Part shown: positions 48,981-57,094 of the stretch, piece by piece
How positions within the stretch are numbered: the first letter of the stretch is position 1
Layout: each line of letters starts with the position of its first letter
Assembly: GCA_934402395.1 (NCBI GenBank)
Contig: CAKRTQ010000005.1
Location: 1 to 64,000, forward strand
Length of the DNA stretch: 64,000 nucleotides
From: an uncultured Eubacteriales bacterium
GTDB lineage: Bacteria > Bacillota > Clostridia > Oscillospirales > CAG-272
Direction: 5' to 3'
Program-made: the position numbers and the translations under genes
Notes under the pieces: generated by a model
The model's database searches: none
What the model was told of the DNA's origin: nothing
The model's input: the letters and a program-made list of their open reading frames with translations, nothing else

Positions 48981-49054
48981 GGTGACCCGTACGGGAATCG
49001 AACCCATGTTTCCAGCGTGAGAGGCTAGCGTCTTGACCGCTTGACCAACGGGCC
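48980..49054 (-). tRNA. tRNA-Glu (anticodon CTC)
   Basis: A 75-base gene including CCA. Acceptor GGCCCGT pairs with ACGGGTC; the anticodon loop is CTCTCAC with CTC at 34-36, which reads GAG. The D-arm contains TGGTCAAGCGGTCAAGA and the T-arm GGGTTCGATTCCC. The anticodon stem is ACGCT/AGCCT-type with one weak pair, still foldable. CCA is encoded. Confidence 0.93.
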
Positions 49055-49073
49055 ATATACTCACGACTTGTTT

Positions 49074-49102
49074 ATTATATCACATCCGGACGAAAAATGC
49101 AA
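49074..49102 (-). promoter_or_regulatory. Promoter of tRNA-Glu
   Basis: Minus strand TTGCAT (49097-49102), 17 bases, TATAAT (49074-49079). Confidence 0.82.
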
Positions 49103-49190
49103 TACCTTTTCCAAAAAAAATAAAAAATTTTCGCGCGGTCCGGCGATCCGGAATTTTTTTTGAAAAAACAAAAAAATTTTGATCAGACTC

Positions 49191-49221
49191 TTGACTTGGA
49201 GTCAACTTCAAGGTGTATAAT
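49191..49221 (+). promoter_or_regulatory. MerR-type promoter with 19-base spacer and dyad operator
   Basis: TTGACT (49191-49196), 19 bases, TATAAT (49216-49221). The spacer holds the dyad CTTGGAGTCAACTTCAAG (49195-49212). An overlong spacer with a central dyad is the hallmark of promoters untwisted by MerR-family activators, so the merR gene at 49249 probably controls itself and the genes behind it. Confidence 0.85.
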
Positions 49222-49248
49222 GATCTCAGTCAGAGGAGGTGAGACCTT

Positions 49249-49641
49249 ATGACAATAAAAGAAGTGAGTGAAAAATACGGTATTTCTGGCGATACTCTGC
49301 GATATTACGAGAGGATCGGCATGATCCCGCCGGTCGGACGCACGCCGGGCGGCATCCGCAACTACACAGAGACCGATCTTAGCTGGATCGAACTCACACT
49401 TTGCCTGCGCAATGCAGGGCTGCCGCTTGAGGCGATAATCGAATATGTAAGGCTGTATCGGGAAGGGGACGGCACGTTTGCCGCGCGTCTTGCGCTTCTC
49501 AAGGAGCAGCGCGAGTCTCTTATCGAGCAGAAAAAGCAGATAGATGCGACTCTTGAAAGGCTGAACTACAAGATCGCGCGTTATGAAGTGGCGGTCGAGA
49601 CCGGTAGTCTAACATGGAACAAAGACGAGTGCAAAAAATAA
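49249..49641 (+). CDS. MerR-family transcriptional regulator
   Basis: A 130-residue regulator. Winged helix IKEVSEKYGISGDTLRYYERIGMIPPVGRTPGGIRNYTETDLSWIE in order (residues 3-48) and a coiled-coil dimer helix EQRESLIEQKKQIDATLERLNYKIARYE (residues 84-112). The end SLTWNKDECKK has a single Cys and no metal-binding motif, so it belongs with AdhR/YfmP-like members that respond to aldehydes or electrophiles rather than with metal sensors. Such regulators commonly drive aldo/keto reductases and flavin reductases, the very genes that follow. AGGAGG lies at a proper distance before ATG 49249. Confidence 0.93.
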   Translation: MTIKEVSEKYGISGDTLRYYERIGMIPPVGRTPGGIRNYTETDLSWIELTLCLRNAGLPLEAIIEYVRLYREGDGTFAARLALLKEQRESLIEQKKQIDATLERLNYKIARYEVAVETGSLTWNKDECKK

Positions 49642-49660
49642 AAAACGGAGGATAAATATC

Positions 49661-50221
49661 ATGAGAAAAAATTTAGGGGCAAAGCCCTACACCTATCCGC
49701 AGCCTGTGTTTATTCTTGCCGCTTACGGCGAGGACGGCACGCCCTCAGCCATGAATGCCGCGTGGGGCGGCATCAGCGACGGCAACGAGCTGTCAATGTG
49801 CATCAGTGCTTCGCACAAAACGACAAAATGCATTCTTTCGCGCGGTGCGTTCACCGTAAGCATGGCTGATGTCGCACACGTTGCCGCTTGTGACTATGTG
49901 GGGATAGTTTCGGGCAATTCGGTGCCCGACAAATTCGCGCGCGCGGGTTTTCACGCCACGGCATCGGAGTTTGTGGACGCCCCGCTCATCGACGAGCTTG
50001 CCATTGCAGCCGAGTGCAGGCTCAAAAGCTACGACCCCGAAACCGGCTGCCTTGTCGGCGAGATAGTGAACGTGAGCGTTGACGAATCGGTTCTCGATGC
50101 CGACGGGAATATTGACGTTGCAAAGGCGGCGCCCATTACGTTTGATCCCTTCAATAACACATATGTCGTGCTCGGCGCGGTCGTCGGCAAGGCTTTTTCA
50201 GCCGGTAAGACGCTGAAATGA
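49661..50221 (+). CDS. Flavin reductase (flavoredoxin) family protein
   Basis: A 186-residue FMN-binding split-barrel protein. Blocks PQPVFILAAYGEDGTPSAMNAAWGGISDGNELSMCISASHKTTKCI in order near the start, then FTVSMADVAHVAACDYVGIVSGNSVPDKFARAGF, follow the flavoredoxin pattern of anaerobes. It would pass electrons from NAD(P)H or ferredoxin through FMN. It lies 19 bases after merR, has GGAGG ahead, and its TGA overlaps an ATGA at the next gene's upstream region, so it is in the MerR operon. Confidence 0.9.
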   Translation: MRKNLGAKPYTYPQPVFILAAYGEDGTPSAMNAAWGGISDGNELSMCISASHKTTKCILSRGAFTVSMADVAHVAACDYVGIVSGNSVPDKFARAGFHATASEFVDAPLIDELAIAAECRLKSYDPETGCLVGEIVNVSVDESVLDADGNIDVAKAAPITFDPFNNTYVVLGAVVGKAFSAGKTLK

Positions 50222-50247
50222 CCAGCAGCACAGGAAAGGCGGCAGAC

Positions 50248-51366
50248 ATGAGCTATTTTGATAATGTAAAAAAGAACTTCGGCTTCGGCTGTATGCGGCT
50301 CCCGATGAAGGACGGTGAGGTCGATCTTCCCGAATTTTCACGCATGGTGGATAAATTCATTGCCGAGGGCTTCAACTATTTTGATACCGCTCACGGGTAT
50401 CTCGGCGGCAAAAGCGAAATTGCCGTCCGCGAGGGGCTTACAAAGAGGTATCCGCGCGAGAGCTATATCCTTACCGACAAGCTGACCGGCAACTTCTTTG
50501 ACAGCGAGGCGGATATACGCCCCTTCTTTGAGAGCCAGCTTGAGGCTTGCGGTGTGGATTATTTCGACTTTTACCTTATGCACGCACAGAACAAGTCGAT
50601 ATTTGAAAAATTCAAGAAGTGCCGCGCCTATGAGACCGCCTTTGCGCTCAAAGCGGAAGGCAAGGTAAAGCACGTGGGACTTTCCTTCCATGACAGAGCT
50701 GAGGTGCTTGACGAGATCCTTGACACTTACCCCGATGTTGAAGTGGTGCAGATACAGCTCAACTATGTTGACTTTGAGGATCCGACAGTGCAGTCGCGCA
50801 AGTGTTACGAGGTCTGCCGCAAGCACGGCAAGCCCGTGATAGTCATGGAACCGGTAAAGGGAGGCAACCTTGTGAACCTTCCCGACGACGCACGCGCGGT
50901 GCTTGACGCCCTGCACGGCGGAAGTCCGGCAAGCTATGCGATACGCTTTGCCGCGGGCTTTGACGGCATTTTCATGACGCTTTCGGGCATGAGCAACATG
51001 GAGCAGATGGAGGACAATCTTTCGTATATGAAGGACTTCAAGCCCCTTGACGAGAGAGAACGCAGCGCGGTGAGCGAGGTGTGCCGCATATTCCACTCAA
51101 AGCATCTCATCCCCTGCACGGCTTGCCGCTATTGCACCGACGGATGCCCGAAGCACATTTCGATCCCCGACCTCTTCTCCTGCATGAACGCAAAGCAGAT
51201 ATACCGCGACTGGAACCCCGACTTCTACTACGGCGTTTACACCAAGCACAACGGCAAGGCGTCGGACTGCATTGGCTGCGGAAAGTGCGAAAAGTCATGT
51301 CCGCAGCTTCTGCCGATACGCGAGCTTTTGCGCCGCGTTGCTGCGCAGTTTGAAACGGAGCAATAA
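50248..51366 (+). CDS. Aldo/keto reductase with C-terminal 4Fe-4S ferredoxin domain (1)
   Basis: A 372-residue protein. The TIM-barrel reductase part shows GFGCMRLPM, FNYFDTAHGYLGGKSE (catalytic Asp and Tyr), ILTDKLTG (Lys) and FDFYLMHAQN (His), so the catalytic tetrad looks complete. The C-terminal 85 residues hold two cluster motifs, CTACRYCTDGCP and CIGCGKCEKSCP. Such fusions are widespread in anaerobic Firmicutes; electron donor and substrate are unknown. ATG 50248 was chosen for its AGGAAAGG site; an ATG at 50218 overlaps the upstream stop and is possible. Confidence 0.92.
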   Translation: MSYFDNVKKNFGFGCMRLPMKDGEVDLPEFSRMVDKFIAEGFNYFDTAHGYLGGKSEIAVREGLTKRYPRESYILTDKLTGNFFDSEADIRPFFESQLEACGVDYFDFYLMHAQNKSIFEKFKKCRAYETAFALKAEGKVKHVGLSFHDRAEVLDEILDTYPDVEVVQIQLNYVDFEDPTVQSRKCYEVCRKHGKPVIVMEPVKGGNLVNLPDDARAVLDALHGGSPASYAIRFAAGFDGIFMTLSGMSNMEQMEDNLSYMKDFKPLDERERSAVSEVCRIFHSKHLIPCTACRYCTDGCPKHISIPDLFSCMNAKQIYRDWNPDFYYGVYTKHNGKASDCIGCGKCEKSCPQLLPIRELLRRVAAQFETEQ

Positions 51367-51367
51367 A

Positions 51368-52480
51368 ATGATCGAGTACAGAAAGCTGCCGCACGGCAGC
51401 GAAATGATCGGCACGCTGGGTCTTGGCATGGGCGGCATTCAAAGCGCCGCGCCCGATGAGATCGAGGCGGTGATACGCCGTGCGGTCGAAAACGGGATAA
51501 ACTTTTTCGACCTGTGCGCCGGCGGTTCATCGGTATATGCACCCTTCGGACGCGCTATAAAGGGAATACGCGAAAAAATCTGTTTCCAGCTCCACTTCGG
51601 TGCCGTATATAACGCAGACGGCGAATACGGCTGGTCGCGCGACCTTGATGAGATAAAAAGAACATTTGCGTGGGAGATGGAGCGGCTCGGCACCGACTAT
51701 GTCGATTTCGGATTTCTTCATTGTGTTGATGAGGAGGAAGATATAAACGATATCGTATCTGCGGGTATCCTTGATTATGTCAAGGCGCTGCGGGCGGCGG
51801 GCGTTGTCCGCCATATCGGATTTTCATCCCACACGCCGTCGGTGGCAAACCGGCTGATCGACACGGGCATTATTGATATGATGATGTTTTCGATCAACCC
51901 GGCGTACGATCTTGAGTGCGGGGATGAATACGGTATCGGTTCGACTGCCGAGCGCGCCGCGCTCTTCCGCCGCTGTGAGGCGGAGGGGATCGGTATTTCG
52001 GTGATGAAGCCCTTTCACGGCGGGCAGCTGCTTTACGATTCCACATCGCCCTTCCGCCGTGCGCTGACAAAAAATCAATGTCTGCAATATGTGCTTGACC
52101 GCCCGGCGGTACTGACCGCCGTGCCGGGGGTGCGAAGCCTTGCCGACCTTGACGAACTGCTTTCGTTCGCAAGCTCCGCGCGCGAGGACAATGACTATTC
52201 GGTGATCGGCGGCTTTACCCCGGTCGCAGCGCGCGGCAACTGCGTCTACTGCAACCACTGCGAGCCGTGCCCGGCGGGGATAGATATAGGGCTTGTCAAC
52301 AAATACTACGACCTTTCGCTTGCGGGGGATAAAATGGCGCACGACCATTACAGCAAGCTGGCGGTAAAAGCCGATGCCTGCCTCGGATGCGGCCACTGTG
52401 ACAGCCGCTGTCCGTTCGGCGTTGAACAGCAGGCGAAAATGAGCCGGATATCCGACTATTTCGATACAAAAAGGAGATAA
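51368..52480 (+). CDS. Aldo/keto reductase-like protein with C-terminal 4Fe-4S domain (2), altered tetrad
   Basis: A 370-residue homologue directly behind the first, one base after its stop. The barrel has GTLGLGMGGIQ, INFFDLCAGGSSVYAPFGRAI, and DYVDFGFLHCVDE (His). At the place of the catalytic Lys (ILTDKL in the first copy) this one reads CFQLHF, so Lys seems missing. The C-terminus has CVYCNHCEPCP and CLGCGHCDSRCP for two clusters. Loss of Lys suggests a different reaction or a purely electron-transferring partner in a heteromeric complex; that is inference from an alignment by eye. Confidence 0.88.
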   Translation: MIEYRKLPHGSEMIGTLGLGMGGIQSAAPDEIEAVIRRAVENGINFFDLCAGGSSVYAPFGRAIKGIREKICFQLHFGAVYNADGEYGWSRDLDEIKRTFAWEMERLGTDYVDFGFLHCVDEEEDINDIVSAGILDYVKALRAAGVVRHIGFSSHTPSVANRLIDTGIIDMMMFSINPAYDLECGDEYGIGSTAERAALFRRCEAEGIGISVMKPFHGGQLLYDSTSPFRRALTKNQCLQYVLDRPAVLTAVPGVRSLADLDELLSFASSAREDNDYSVIGGFTPVAARGNCVYCNHCEPCPAGIDIGLVNKYYDLSLAGDKMAHDHYSKLAVKADACLGCGHCDSRCPFGVEQQAKMSRISDYFDTKRR

Positions 52481-52485
52481 AAACC

Positions 52486-53064
52486 ATGATTGAAAATGTT
52501 CTCGAAAGAAAGCGCGCCGCGCTTTCGGTCAAAATTACCGTAAAAACGCTTGTTTCCGCAATGATAATCGCGCTTGCGGTCGTTCTGCCGCAGATAGCCC
52601 ATGCCGCATTCGGGGCTGCCGCAGGCGTGACCCTTCTGCCCATGTACCTGCCTGTCCTGCTCGGCGGCTGTCTCATGGGTGCCGGATGGGGCGCGGGGAT
52701 CGGCATTCTCTCGCCGCTCGTGAGCTTTATTATCACATCGGCTGCGGGCAACGCCATGCCCGCACCTGCAAGACTGCCATTTATGATGGCGGAGCTTGCG
52801 GTCTTTGCGGCAGTCTGCGGTCTCTTTGCCGGAAAGATCAGAAAAAACACATGGCTCGCATTCCCTGCCGTTATACTCGCCGAGGTTTGCGGAAGAGCAT
52901 TTTTCATGCTTTCGGTGCTTGCCCTTGACGGTATGACAACGCTTTCCGCCGCTGTTGTGTGGGGGCAGATAAAGACAGGCTGGATAGGTCTTGTTCTCAA
53001 CGCCGTGGTCGTTCCGCTGACCTGCATGGGACTCGGACGCATTCTTGAAAAAGGCAATGACTGA
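52486..53064 (+). CDS. ECF transporter S component-like membrane protein
   Basis: A 192-residue protein with five to six helices: VKTLVSAMIIALAVVLPQIAH, VTLLPMYLPVLLGGCLMGAGWGAGIGILSPLVSFIITSAAG, LPFMMAELAVFAAVCGLFAGKI and later helices. The LLPMYLPVLLGG and GAGIGILSPLVSFI blocks match unassigned ECF S components. Its place in a redox operon suggests import of a cofactor or a thiamin-, flavin- or nicotinamide-like compound; no riboswitch was seen. ATG 52486 is five bases after the second reductase and the gene overlaps the next by eight bases. Confidence 0.82.
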   Translation: MIENVLERKRAALSVKITVKTLVSAMIIALAVVLPQIAHAAFGAAAGVTLLPMYLPVLLGGCLMGAGWGAGIGILSPLVSFIITSAAGNAMPAPARLPFMMAELAVFAAVCGLFAGKIRKNTWLAFPAVILAEVCGRAFFMLSVLALDGMTTLSAAVVWGQIKTGWIGLVLNAVVVPLTCMGLGRILEKGND

Positions 53065-53476
53065 TCTTGGGCAGGCTCGTGCCGATCTTCCGGGGCATAC
53101 GCTGGCACTTTGCCGCGCCGGAGAGGTGATCGTGAGCGATAAGCGTGGAGTGGCTCCCATGGTGGACTTTATCCGCGAGGGGCATGACCTTTCCGGGTAT
53201 TCCGCTGCCGACCGCGTTGTCGGCAAGGCCGCGGCAGTGCTGTTCATAAAGGCGGGGATAAAGGAAATATACGCGCTTACCTTATCGGAAAGCGCGCGTG
53301 CCATACTTGCCGCGCATGGCGTGAGAGTTGAGTGGGAGACGCTTACCGATCAAATAGTCAACCGGGCAGGCAACGGTCCCTGCCCGATGGAAAGTGCGGT
53401 AGCCGGTGTTGATGACATCGACGCCGCATTCGGGATCGTATGCGCAAAGCTTGATTCAATGCGCGCGGGAAAGTAG
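53057..53476 (+). CDS. DUF1893 domain protein (cytidine deaminase-like fold)
   Basis: A 139-residue protein. The block GHTLALCRAGEVIVSDKRGVAPMVDFIREGHDLSGYSAADRVVGKAAAVLFIKAGIKEIYALTLSESARAILAAHGVRVEWETL in order is characteristic of DUF1893, related to the deaminase fold but without a complete zinc motif; NGPCPMESAV near residue 112 supplies a late P-C-P-M-E. Function unknown. ATG 53057 lies inside the end of the ECF gene; the upstream TTG at 53045 is less likely. Confidence 0.85.
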   Translation: MTDLGQARADLPGHTLALCRAGEVIVSDKRGVAPMVDFIREGHDLSGYSAADRVVGKAAAVLFIKAGIKEIYALTLSESARAILAAHGVRVEWETLTDQIVNRAGNGPCPMESAVAGVDDIDAAFGIVCAKLDSMRAGK

Positions 53477-53490
53477 AAAGCAGGATATAA

Positions 53491-53758
53491 ATGAAAAGAG
53501 CCGTATCATTTGTTCTCATTGCTGCCGCACTGATCTTTTGCTGCTCTTGTGCGGGCACCGGACGCACGATAGATATCGTGTCTGCCGATTACCCGCGGCT
53601 CCGCTTGACGACCGTCACGGGTATGCGATAACATACGATTACTTTTACGAAGGACTTTACCACATATACAGCCTTACGCTGCCCGAGAACGGCATATTAT
53701 TGCCGCCGGCAATGAATACTGGTATCCGATCGACTGCAAAAGGTATACCGATAGCTGA
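53491..53758 (+). pseudogene. Decayed small lipoprotein gene (two frameshifts)
   Basis: ATG 53491 opens a lipoprotein signal MKRAVSFVLIAAALIFCCSC and stops after 46 codons at 53631. The protein-like text continues in another frame (GYAITYDYFYEGLYHIYSLTLPENG) and then in a third (IIAAGNEYWYPIDCKRYTDS, stop at 53756-53758). Joined, this gives a lipoprotein of about 90 residues. I judge it a recent pseudogene; sequencing error could also explain the two shifts. The gene follows DUF1893 by 14 bases and has AGGA ahead, so it was the last member of the MerR operon. Confidence 0.65.
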
Positions 53759-53803
53759 AACCGGGTGAAGCTGTGACTTTTTGTGCTGCCCGGGTATAAT
53801 TTG

Positions 53804-53839
53804 GGGCTGCCGCGCCAACGCGCGGCAGCCCATTTTTTT
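53804..53839 (+). terminator. Terminator of the MerR operon
   Basis: GGGCTGCCGCGC caac GCGCGGCAGCCC followed by ATTTTTTTA. Arms identical to the hairpin at 25849-25876. Confidence 0.9.
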
Positions 53840-53852
53840 ATACCGTATGCGT

Positions 53853-54770
53853 TCATTTGCTTTCATTAAAAACATACAAATAGTAGTCCTCAAGCGTAGG
53901 GGACACCATTTCCGCGCGGCAGCCTTCATATGACGGATCTGTGTCGGATATCACGCGTGCAATTATGTCGTTGCCCGTTTCGTCGCGGGTGACGTTGGTT
54001 ATGCGATAGGACTTTCCGATACTTTCAATATCATTCTCCGGTATATAAACATTCCACACTTTACCGTTCATTTTTTTCAAAAGGTCTGCGGGGGCGGCAT
54101 TGTCAACCACGACCCCTTTTTTCAGTATTATGATATCGCGCGCGATGAATTCTATGTCAGGAACAACGTGTGTGGCGATTATTACGATTTTATTCAGAGC
54201 AATTTGCGATATAAAGTTGCGCACCGCTATTCGTTGCTTGGGATCAAGTCCCGCGGTCGGCTCGTCGAGGATCAGCACCGAGGAATCGCCCAGCACTGCC
54301 TGTGCCAGTGCGAGCCGCTGCTTCATGCCTCCTGAGAGCGCGCCGATCTTACGGCGAGAAATACTGTCAAGCTCAACATGGCGGAGTATGTCCGTTATCG
54401 CGTCTTTTACATATTCGCGTCTCCGCCGCCCGCTCATGTCCGCGCCGATGTCCTTGAGCGTTGCCATATACCACATGAACTGCTCTACGGTGAAATTCGG
54501 ATACAAACCGGGATACTGCGGCATAAAACCGAGCATGGCGCTGAAGCGGGTGCCCATTTTGCGGATATCCTCACTGCTTCCGCGATCCGAAAAGAATATG
54601 CTCCCCTCATCGGCTTTCAGATTTCCGGTGATTATGTTCATCAGCGTGGACTTGCCGCTGCCGTTTGGACCGAGAAGCGCGTGAATGCCAGGTCCGAGCT
54701 CGGCGGAAAATGCATCGAGCGCTTTGTTATTGCCGTATGATTTTGAAATGCTATTGAATGTCAGCTTCAT
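53853..54770 (-). CDS. ABC transporter ATP-binding protein (ABC-2 exporter)
   Basis: A 305-residue ATPase. Walker A LLGPNGSGKSTLMNII near residue 35, Q-loop MLGFMPQYPGLYPNFT, signature LSGGMKQRLALA, Walker B VLILDEPTAGLDPKQR and switch His in IIATHVVPDIEF. A C-terminal extension of about 90 residues (KVWNVYIPENDIESIGKSYRITN) is typical of CcmA/NatA-like export ATPases. With the permease at 54767-57091, whose stop it overlaps by four bases, it would energise export of a peptide, ion or lipid-linked compound; the substrate is unknown. Confidence 0.93.
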   Translation of the reverse strand: MKLTFNSISKSYGNNKALDAFSAELGPGIHALLGPNGSGKSTLMNIITGNLKADEGSIFFSDRGSSEDIRKMGTRFSAMLGFMPQYPGLYPNFTVEQFMWYMATLKDIGADMSGRRRREYVKDAITDILRHVELDSISRRKIGALSGGMKQRLALAQAVLGDSSVLILDEPTAGLDPKQRIAVRNFISQIALNKIVIIATHVVPDIEFIARDIIILKKGVVVDNAAPADLLKKMNGKVWNVYIPENDIESIGKSYRITNVTRDETGNDIIARVISDTDPSYEGCRAEMVSPTLEDYYLYVFNESK

Positions 54771-57091
54771 TTTCCGACCTCGCTTTCATGACACCATTTG
54801 CGGCGTGCCGCCGCCGTAAGCAATACCGATATAAAAAGCATTGCGGCAACTGTGAGTGCGGCGTACCGGAGCGGATGTTGCGGATCCTCCGCCTCCGATA
54901 TGCGCAGAAGCTCGCCGCCCGCGGCGGCATTGAGAATGTCGATCTTCGCCATAAACGCAAGTCCGCGGCTTTTTGACAGCGCCGCAGGCAATGCGAATAA
55001 AAGTGCCGCGGTGAGCATTACGGTAATGCTTTTTCCTATGAGGGCGGAGAGCGCGAATACCGTGACCGCCGCAAAAAGCGTGGCTGCAAAGCGCAGCGCG
55101 TTCGCGCATGCGGCAAAGGCGGCAAGAGAAATGCCCGGATAACGGACGGAGCCGCCTGCGACGGGCGGATCGAACAGCACAGCGCACCCGGTGTCCGGGT
55201 GGGGCAGAGAATAAAAGTGTGCTATCAGAATAAGGTCGGTCACCTCAAACAAGACATATATCAGCGCGGCGGAGAGGCACGCAAAGCCGAGCTTTGCCGC
55301 AAAGGTTTTTTTACTTCCGCGCGGGGTGGCGCGCAGGATGTTGGCAAAGCTGCCCGACGAGGTCGTCTTCCGGTATTCTGTCCCGAAAATTCCGCATAGC
55401 AGGACCACAGTGACGGCAAGCGCGGCGATATCTGCGCGGCGGTCGAAAATAAGCCTCCAGCCGCTGTCATAGAGAAAAACCGCGTGCGTTTTTTCAAATT
55501 CATTCAAAGCGCTTACCCTGTTTGAATATTCAAGCGCCCGTTCCGCTGCCGTTTTGTGCGAATATGCGTAGCTTGCGCGTTCAAAAAGCTCATGCTTTTC
55601 ATCGTCAGACATATCTGTGCCGTTATCGGAGAGCGTTTCGTACTGCCTGATGGCAAAGACGATGCTTTGCATTTCATCCTTCAGATACTGCGCCTTTTCC
55701 TCGGTGTATTCGCCGTCGAGCCGCGCCATATATTCGCGGTAAAATATCTCATCGGCGTCGTCGGAGGCGGAATATGCCGCAAATGCCCATCCGGTGCGTG
55801 CGGCTATCAATAAGGCAAGCACCGTGAGTATTCCCGGATGTCCGAGTATCTTGAATGCTTCGTATTGCATAAGCCGCATATGCCGCAACGGTACACGGCA
55901 TTTTTTCGTCCTACCGGCACATATGCCGCGTATTTTTTTTAGTATCCTGCCGCAGATACCCGCATCCGTGAATGCGGGAGCCGAAAACGCCGCGGCGGTG
56001 CATAATGCGACAGCGGGAATCAGAACGCATATGCCGAACATGGCGAGAGGTACGAGCCTGCCGCCGACATTTACGGCAAGGTACCGTTCAAATATCCCGC
56101 CGCAATTGCCGAGCGAGAAGATGTTGAAAAGCCGTCCCGGTGCGTTCAGCGAGTCATAGCTTGCCGTGCGCATGATGAGATTTACCGCTGTAAACGCCGC
56201 TGCGCCGAGGAATGTGAAGAGATAGTCGCGCGCCAGTGCGGCGACCGCTGCGCAGAAGACGGCAAATATCAGCACAGCCGCAAGGCGAAGCAGCGAGTGT
56301 ATGAGAAAATATCCGCCTGTCGATATGATATACGGGCAGTATTCAAGCCCGGCGAGGCTTTGCACGGGGTAGTGTGGTGGTGACATACCAAGCTTTATTG
56401 CTGCCGTGGCGAGCGATGCTCCGCTGAAGGCAAAGCATATGAGTGTCGATATGATCAGTACTGTCATGATCTTTGCCGCCGCTGTTGCACCGCCCCCTTT
56501 TTTCGTGCACCTGATCAGAGGATATATTCCGTCAGCTCTTTCCGGAATGTACACTGTACAGACAAGTAAAAATACCGCCGCAAATATAAAATACAGTGTG
56601 TATTCATCGGAAAAATAGTTGTCCCAACCGGATATTATCCGAGTGGGCAGAGAGACCGTCTCGGCGGTGTGGCGATATAGCCCTTCGCATTGCTTCTGAT
56701 AGTCGTAAACGAAGTCGCCGGTGTCATATCCCTCACGCTGCAGACTCAGCGCACGCCGGCGCGCCGTTTCTGCGAGCTTGAGCATTTTTTCCGGATAGGC
56801 GGCGTTTGAGGACGCATGGCGCATTACGGCGGAGAGATACCGGAATTCCTCCGGGACCGGCGCTCCTGCATTGGCAAGCGCGAGATATTTTTCGTAGTTT
56901 GCCTTGAATTCCTCGGGAGCCTCCGTGTAAATACGGTATGCATCTATGGTATTCCGGTCTCTCAGCCGGGATGTCGTGCCGCGCAGCGAAAGCATGGAGG
57001 TGCCGAGGCTTATAATACCGAGCACCGCAAGCGACAGCGTAAAAAAACGGTATCCGAACGTCTTTTTTATCTCATAAAAAAACAGTTTCAT
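54767..57091 (-). CDS. Fused double ABC-2-type permease
   Basis: A 774-residue membrane protein made of two similar halves of about 390 residues. Half 1 starts MKLFFYEIKKTFGYRFFTLSLAVLG and half 2 starts near residue 398 with LMQYEAFKILGHPGILTVLALL. Each has one helix, a charged helical outer region of about 100-120 residues (EEFKANYEKYLALANAG; EYTEEKAQYLKDEMQS), and five further helices; GTEYRKTTSSGSFANILRATPRG in half 2 and ERADGIYPLIRCTKKGG in half 1 occupy the same place after the second helix. This looks like two ABC-2 subunits joined head to tail, so one polypeptide supplies the whole membrane part for the ATPase at 53853. Confidence 0.8.
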   Translation of the reverse strand: MKLFFYEIKKTFGYRFFTLSLAVLGIISLGTSMLSLRGTTSRLRDRNTIDAYRIYTEAPEEFKANYEKYLALANAGAPVPEEFRYLSAVMRHASSNAAYPEKMLKLAETARRRALSLQREGYDTGDFVYDYQKQCEGLYRHTAETVSLPTRIISGWDNYFSDEYTLYFIFAAVFLLVCTVYIPERADGIYPLIRCTKKGGGATAAAKIMTVLIISTLICFAFSGASLATAAIKLGMSPPHYPVQSLAGLEYCPYIISTGGYFLIHSLLRLAAVLIFAVFCAAVAALARDYLFTFLGAAAFTAVNLIMRTASYDSLNAPGRLFNIFSLGNCGGIFERYLAVNVGGRLVPLAMFGICVLIPAVALCTAAAFSAPAFTDAGICGRILKKIRGICAGRTKKCRVPLRHMRLMQYEAFKILGHPGILTVLALLIAARTGWAFAAYSASDDADEIFYREYMARLDGEYTEEKAQYLKDEMQSIVFAIRQYETLSDNGTDMSDDEKHELFERASYAYSHKTAAERALEYSNRVSALNEFEKTHAVFLYDSGWRLIFDRRADIAALAVTVVLLCGIFGTEYRKTTSSGSFANILRATPRGSKKTFAAKLGFACLSAALIYVLFEVTDLILIAHFYSLPHPDTGCAVLFDPPVAGGSVRYPGISLAAFAACANALRFAATLFAAVTVFALSALIGKSITVMLTAALLFALPAALSKSRGLAFMAKIDILNAAAGGELLRISEAEDPQHPLRYAALTVAAMLFISVLLTAAARRKWCHESEVGK

Positions 57092-57094
57092 GAT

